Shown here one piece after another: positions 24,185 through 27,406 of a DNA stretch of 27,406 nucleotides (position 1 is its first letter; every line of letters starts with the position of its first letter). The position numbers and the translations under genes are program-made. The stretch spans positions 1 through 27,406 of the forward strand of contig CAZWVM010000024.1 in assembly GCA_964637705.1 (NCBI GenBank), in the 5' to 3' direction. The stretch comes from CAZWVM01 sp964637705 (GTDB lineage: Bacteria > UBA8481). Below the pieces are notes generated by a model, which was given only the letters and a program-made list of their open reading frames with translations, did no database searches and was not told where the DNA came from.

Positions 24185-24957
24185 CGGGCCGTGTCGGCCG
24201 ACGCTTCGTCTCCGACGTCCGGCCTGACGCGGGGGCGCGGCGATGTGCGCAGGGCGCGGATGCCCCAGAAGAACCACCTCAGGTATTCCACCACCCAGGC
24301 CCTCAGGCGGAAGGTGGAGTCCCCGCCGAAGAGCCTGTCGATGGAGATGATGGGAACCTCGCCGAGACGGTAGCCCATGAGCTGGGCCTTGATGCTCAGT
24401 TCGAAGGCGAAGGCCCATCCCATGCGAGCCTCGAACCGGATCGTCTCGAAGACGGAGCGTCGCGCCATCTTGATGCCGGTCGTCGCGTCCGCGAGAACGG
24501 AGCCGGAGAGGAGGCGGAAGAGCACGTTGGCGGTTCGCGAGAGGAAGCCGCCGATCCGTGAACCTCCGAGCCGTTTGCCTCCGAGGGAGTAGCGCGTGCA
24601 GCTGACGAGATCGCAGCCGCGGTCGATGAGAGCCAGCATGCGGTGGATGGAGGCGATCGGGAAGATCTCGTCGACCACCGTGATCAGGATGACATCGCCT
24701 TCCGCCGCGGAGAGCCCGGCCTGGATGGCCCTGGCCACGCCCGTGCCCGTCGTGTTCAGGACGCCGCGCACGTTGTCATATCTCCGCCGCAGCCACTCGA
24801 CCGCCGCGATGCTGTTGTCCTCGGGGGAGTCATACACGACAAGAACCTCGTGGGACTCCTCGATCGTGGCCTCGAGTATCTGCACCATGATCTTCAGGCT
24901 CTGCATCTCGTTGTAGACCGGCAGGATGATGGAGAGATGCGGCTTGACCGGGGTCAT
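24181..24957 (-). CDS. Family 2 glycosyltransferase, polyprenyl-phosphate-sugar-synthase-like
   Basis: A 258-aa GT-A glycosyltransferase with HLSIILPVYNEMQSLK at the N-terminus and VLVVYDSPEDNS in place of the usual VVDDxSxD. VVDEIFP stands where the DxD metal motif is expected (here D-E only). The C-terminal FGGDSTFRLRAWVVEYLRW pattern is common in dolichol-phosphate-mannose-synthase-like enzymes. The substituted acidic motifs are unusual but also occur in natural members. The ATG at 24957 is chosen because it begins the glycosyltransferase homology; the frame is open further upstream. One base separates it from the acyltransferase stop. Confidence 0.85.
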   Translation of the reverse strand: MTPVKPHLSIILPVYNEMQSLKIMVQILEATIEESHEVLVVYDSPEDNSIAAVEWLRRRYDNVRGVLNTTGTGVARAIQAGLSAAEGDVILITVVDEIFPIASIHRMLALIDRGCDLVSCTRYSLGGKRLGGSRIGGFLSRTANVLFRLLSGSVLADATTGIKMARRSVFETIRFEARMGWAFAFELSIKAQLMGYRLGEVPIISIDRLFGGDSTFRLRAWVVEYLRWFFWGIRALRTSPRPRVRPDVGDEASADTAR

Positions 24958-24958
24958 C

Positions 24959-25555
24959 TCAGCGACGCGGCCTCTCCAGCCGCAGGAGTTCCCGCTCGAG
25001 CCGGCGCGCCTGTTCGAGGACGGCACGGCGGTTTCTTGCGCCCACGCGTCGCACCGGTATCCCGGCATAGACGGACCAGGCCCTGAGGCGGGAGAAGGAG
25101 GGGACGAAGCTCAGGGCGCCGATCACCGTGCCCTCCGGGATGTCGTTGCCCGGCATGATGACCGCGTTGGAACCGACGGCGGTCATCGCACCGATCGTCA
25201 CGTCCCCCCGGATGAGCCGCTTCTTGATCGCCCCCGCCGCCCGCTCCACGTCCGGGGGGATGATCGTGACGAGGTCGTTCACGAAGTCGTCGCTGGCGCA
25301 CCAGATCTTGACCCCCGAGGAGAGGCTGCTGAAGTCGCCGAGGCGGAAGAGGTGCTCACGGCCCCCGGCGACCGAGCATCCGGAGGCGACGTGACAGCAG
25401 CGCCCGATCTCGATGCGCGTCGAGAAGTAGCAGTAATCGTCGATGATCGTGCGCGCACCGACCGCGAAAGACTTCGGGCACCGGATGCGCACGTTCGGCG
25501 ATACGATCGCCCGGGAGCCCTCCGCACGACTTTGCCGTCGAACCGTCGTTCCCAT
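24959..25555 (-). CDS. Hexapeptide-repeat (left-handed beta-helix) acyltransferase
   Basis: A 198-aa sugar O- or N-acyltransferase. Repeating hexapeptide turns (VSPNVRI, FAVGARTIIDDYCYF, IEIGRCCHVASGCSV, GDVTIGAMTAVGSNAVIMPG, IPEGTVIGALSFV) build the beta-helix. The end carries the SVYAGIPVRRVGAR segment common at the exit of the helix, then a Leu/Arg-rich tail that may form a coiled coil. A conserved catalytic histidine is hard to place (HLFRLGD near 80 is one option). ATG at 25555 is chosen over one 36 bases upstream, since a predicted -10 box lies between the two. First gene of the five-gene minus operon. Confidence 0.83.
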   Translation of the reverse strand: MGTTVRRQSRAEGSRAIVSPNVRIRCPKSFAVGARTIIDDYCYFSTRIEIGRCCHVASGCSVAGGREHLFRLGDFSSLSSGVKIWCASDDFVNDLVTIIPPDVERAAGAIKKRLIRGDVTIGAMTAVGSNAVIMPGNDIPEGTVIGALSFVPSFSRLRAWSVYAGIPVRRVGARNRRAVLEQARRLERELLRLERPRR

Positions 25556-25562
25556 GGAACAC

Positions 25563-25591
25563 AGGCTACGGAGAGACGCCGCGCCGCGCAA
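25563..25591 (-). promoter_or_regulatory. Predicted promoter of the acyltransferase-GT2-DegT operon, leaderless
   Basis: Minus strand: TTGCGC (25591-25586), 17-base spacer, TAGCCT (25568-25563), then 7 bases to the ATG at 25555. No Shine-Dalgarno match. Confidence 0.35.
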
Positions 25592-25649
25592 GAAGTTCTC
25601 GGCGAATCCCGCGCCCTGAATCCCCGGAATCGGTGTTCATTCACCACCC

Positions 25650-25677
25650 GCCCGCCGAAGCGTCCGCTCCGGCGGGC
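25650..25677. other. Strong GC stem-loop
   Basis: GCCCGCCG (25650-25657) pairs with CGGCGGGC (25670-25677), 8 bp, and the loop can form a further AGCG/CGCT stem. There is no T-tract, so it is not a standard terminator. Function unknown. Confidence 0.4.
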
Positions 25678-25819
25678 TCGAGGCACGGAGAATACCGTGA
25701 AGATCAGGGATCGAATCAACTCGATCTGTGATCAAGAGGTCATGGAAATCGTATTGAGTTCAAAGAAAAGCCGGATCGGGTTCTTGGTCATGTCAAATCC
25801 TCGTTGACTGCGGGAGTCG

Positions 25820-25836
25820 GCTTTCACCCGGTGAAA
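25820..25836. other. Perfect palindrome CTTTCACC-C-GGTGAAAG with outer flanking stem
   Basis: A 17-base palindrome with a single central base. GGAGT (25812-25816) and ACTCC (25843-25847) can form an outer stem around it. It sits in the AT-richer part of the intergenic region. It could be an operator, an RNA hairpin, or the end of a decayed mobile element. Confidence 0.4.
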
Positions 25837-26026
25837 GTGGAAAACTCCATTGACCCCGCCTCGAGTAGGGGTGGCAGGACTTTCTTCGTGTCTCCCTGTC
25901 TTGGTGGCGATTCAACCTCCGGGAATCAAGGCCGCGCGGGATGCCGTCGCGGACTCGGCCGTCTTCTGGTAGCATGGATCCGTCGCGCGAGCGCCGCAGC
26001 GCGAGCGAAGATTCGAGGAGGACCGC

Positions 26027-27406
26027 ATGGAACGCTTTCCCGTGGACGCCCTGGGCATGATCCGCGCCCACTACGAGGGGATGGGAGCCCGCATCGCCGC
26101 GGCGCGCAAGCGCCTCGGGCGGCCCCTGACCTTGACCGAGAAGATCCTCTTCAGCCACTGGGTCGAGGGCGAGGGCGGCCTGCCGAAGAGGGGGGAGCGG
26201 ACCGAGCTCTTCCGCCCCGACCGCGTCGCCATGCAGGACGCGACCGCCCAGATGGCCATCCTCCAGTTCATCTCCGCCGGCATCCCCCGCGTCCAGGCCC
26301 CCTCCACCGTCCACTGCGACCACCTCATCCTGGCCAGGACCGGCGGCGGCCCCGATCTCGGCGCGGCCCTCGAGAAGAACCGCGAGGTCTACGACTTCCT
26401 CCAGTCCGCCGCCGAGAAGTACGGCATGGGCTTCTGGAAGCCCGGATCGGGCATCATTCACCAGGTGATCCTCGAGAACTACGCCTTCCCGGGCGGGATG
26501 ATGATCGGTACCGACTCGCACACCCCCAACGCGGGAGGCCTCGGCATGATCGCCTGCGGCGTCGGCGGCGCGGACGCGGTCGACGTCATGGTCGGGCTTC
26601 CCTGGGAGGTGCTCTGGCCGAAGCTCGTCGGCGTGCGCCTGATCGGCGCGCCTTCGGGCTGGACGAGCGGGAAGGACGTCATCCTCAAGCTCGCCGGGCT
26701 CCTGACGGTGAAGGGCGGAACGGGCCGGATCATCGAGTATTTCGGTCCCGGGACGGAGTCCCTTTCCGCGACCGCCAAGGCCACCATCACGAACATGGGC
26801 GCGGAGCTCGGGGCCACCACCTCCGTCTTTCCCTTCGACGAGAGGATGTCCATGTACCTGCGAGCGACCGGTCGCGCCGAGGTGGCCTCGCTGGCCGAGA
26901 CCCATCGCGCCGATCTCGTCGCCGACCCCGAGGTCTTCTCCGACCCCGGGCGTCACTTCGACCAGGTGATCGAGATCGACCTCGCGACGCTCGAACCCCA
27001 CGTCGTCGGACCCCATACGCCCGATCTGGCCCGTCCCGTCTCGCGCTTCGCGGCCGACGTCGCCGCGAACGGCTGGCCCGTGCACCTGCGTTGCTGCCTC
27101 ATTGGCAGCTGCACGAATTCGTCGTACGAGGACATCACCCGGGCGGCTCACGTCGCGCGCCAGGCCGCCGCGCGAGGCCTCAAGGCCCGCGTGTCCTTCC
27201 TCGTCACGCCCGGCTCCGAGACGGTGCGCGCGACGATCGAGCGAGACGGGCTTCTCGCAGACCTCGAGCGGATCGGCGCCGTGGTGCTGGCGAACGCCTG
27301 CGGCCCCTGCATCGGGCAATGGGAGCGCTCCGACATCGCGAAGAACGAGAAGAACTCCATCCTCACCTCCTACAACCGCAACTTCCCCCGCCGCAACGAC
27401 GGCAAC
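26027..27406 (+). CDS. Aconitate hydratase, mitochondrial type (3' end beyond window)
   Basis: First 460 codons of a 4Fe-4S aconitase that isomerises citrate to isocitrate in the citric acid cycle. Seen: RPDRVAMQDATAQMA, VHCDHLI, the substrate-binding GTDSHTPNAGGLGMIACGVGG, and the cluster ligands C362 (GSCTNSSYED), C425 and C428 (ACGPCIGQW). The spacing of 63 and 3 residues equals that of the mitochondrial enzyme (358, 421, 424), and the protein starts close to the mature mitochondrial N-terminus. It is thus the mitochondrial-type aconitase found in various bacteria rather than AcnA or AcnB. ATG is preceded by GAGGAGGA (26015-26022) four bases upstream, a strong ribosome binding site. The frame runs to the last base; the C-terminal swivel domain is not in the window. 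Unrelated in function to the glycan locus. Confidence 0.96.
   Translation, partial: MERFPVDALGMIRAHYEGMGARIAAARKRLGRPLTLTEKILFSHWVEGEGGLPKRGERTELFRPDRVAMQDATAQMAILQFISAGIPRVQAPSTVHCDHLILARTGGGPDLGAALEKNREVYDFLQSAAEKYGMGFWKPGSGIIHQVILENYAFPGGMMIGTDSHTPNAGGLGMIACGVGGADAVDVMVGLPWEVLWPKLVGVRLIGAPSGWTSGKDVILKLAGLLTVKGGTGRIIEYFGPGTESLSATAKATITNMGAELGATTSVFPFDERMSMYLRATGRAEVASLAETHRADLVADPEVFSDPGRHFDQVIEIDLATLEPHVVGPHTPDLARPVSRFAADVAANGWPVHLRCCLIGSCTNSSYEDITRAAHVARQAAARGLKARVSFLVTPGSETVRATIERDGLLADLERIGAVVLANACGPCIGQWERSDIAKNEKNSILTSYNRNFPRRNDGN

Larger units (their letters stand above)
25592..26026. other. Gene-free intergenic stretch, less GC-rich than its surroundings
   Basis: About 435 bases between the acyltransferase and aconitase genes. 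No convincing coding frame: the only open stretch of note is a possible 36-codon GTG frame at 25697-25807 without a ribosome binding site. The segment from about 25690 to 25850 is clearly richer in A and T than the rest of the window. It holds two strong hairpins (listed separately) and a possible -10 (TAGCAT, 25970-25975) ahead of the aconitase gene. Confidence 0.6.

Noticed and set aside
25697..25807. Small GTG frame (36 codons) in the intergenic region
   Set aside because: No ribosome binding site, no recognised family and no partner. A decayed transposase start is possible but cannot be supported from this sequence alone.
25800..25880. Possible IS21-like element end
   Set aside because: The palindrome and repeated TTGAC recall such ends, but there is no transposase gene, no second end and no target-site duplication in the window.
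25793..27319. Minus-strand open frame of 508 codons opposite aconitase
   Set aside because: The + strand encodes unmistakable aconitase motifs through the window edge; the reverse frame is a codon-bias shadow.
1..27406. CRISPR arrays, tRNA or rRNA genes, prophage or toxin-antitoxin genes
   Set aside because: Looked for direct repeats, cloverleaf signatures and typical gene families on both strands; none were seen by eye.

Overview
The window reads as chromosome from an uncultured, high-GC (roughly two thirds G+C by eye) bacterium, probably Gram-negative. It is dominated by a surface-glycan locus, preceded by an unusual block of archaeal/eukaryotic-type information proteins and followed by a housekeeping aconitase gene. 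No phylum can be fixed from the sequence alone. Many operons lack a Shine-Dalgarno site and instead carry a sigma70-like -10 box 6-11 nt before the start codon, which suggests frequent leaderless transcription.

Region 1 (1-3201): two adjacent paralogous proteins on + carry the three motifs of the archaeo-eukaryotic primase (AEP) superfamily. They are followed convergently by an 82-aa single histone-fold protein on -, which has its own promoter and a strong ribosome binding site. The histone keeps the R-K-T and Arg/Asp clamp positions of archaeal histones. This neighbourhood is the most novel part of the window.

Region 2 (3374-25555): a glycan and cell-surface modification locus made of short, tightly overlapping operons on alternating strands. 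(a) + SDR epimerase, GT2, radical SAM. (b) - B12-binding-type radical SAM. (c) + YfhO-like membrane protein. (d) - UDP-GlcNAc 2-epimerase. (e) + polysaccharide deacetylase, GNAT, possibly behind a six-codon leader ORF. (f) - 2-oxoacid dehydrogenase E1alpha, E1beta, E2 without E3. (g) + acyl carrier protein, methyltransferase, second B12-type radical SAM, acyltransferase-3; a palindrome fills the promoter spacer. (h) - hexapeptide acyltransferase, GT2, DegT aminotransferase, GT-C-like membrane protein, SDR with Tyr-xxx-Arg. A reasonable reading is synthesis, amination, acylation and export-side decoration of an amino-sugar glycan. The E1/E2 and ACP genes may supply an unusual acyl group (inference).

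Region 3 (25556-27406): a 470-base gene-free stretch of less GC-rich, hairpin-bearing DNA, then the 5' part of an aconitate hydratase gene of the mitochondrial type, cut by the window edge. No tRNA, rRNA, CRISPR array or intact insertion sequence was seen.
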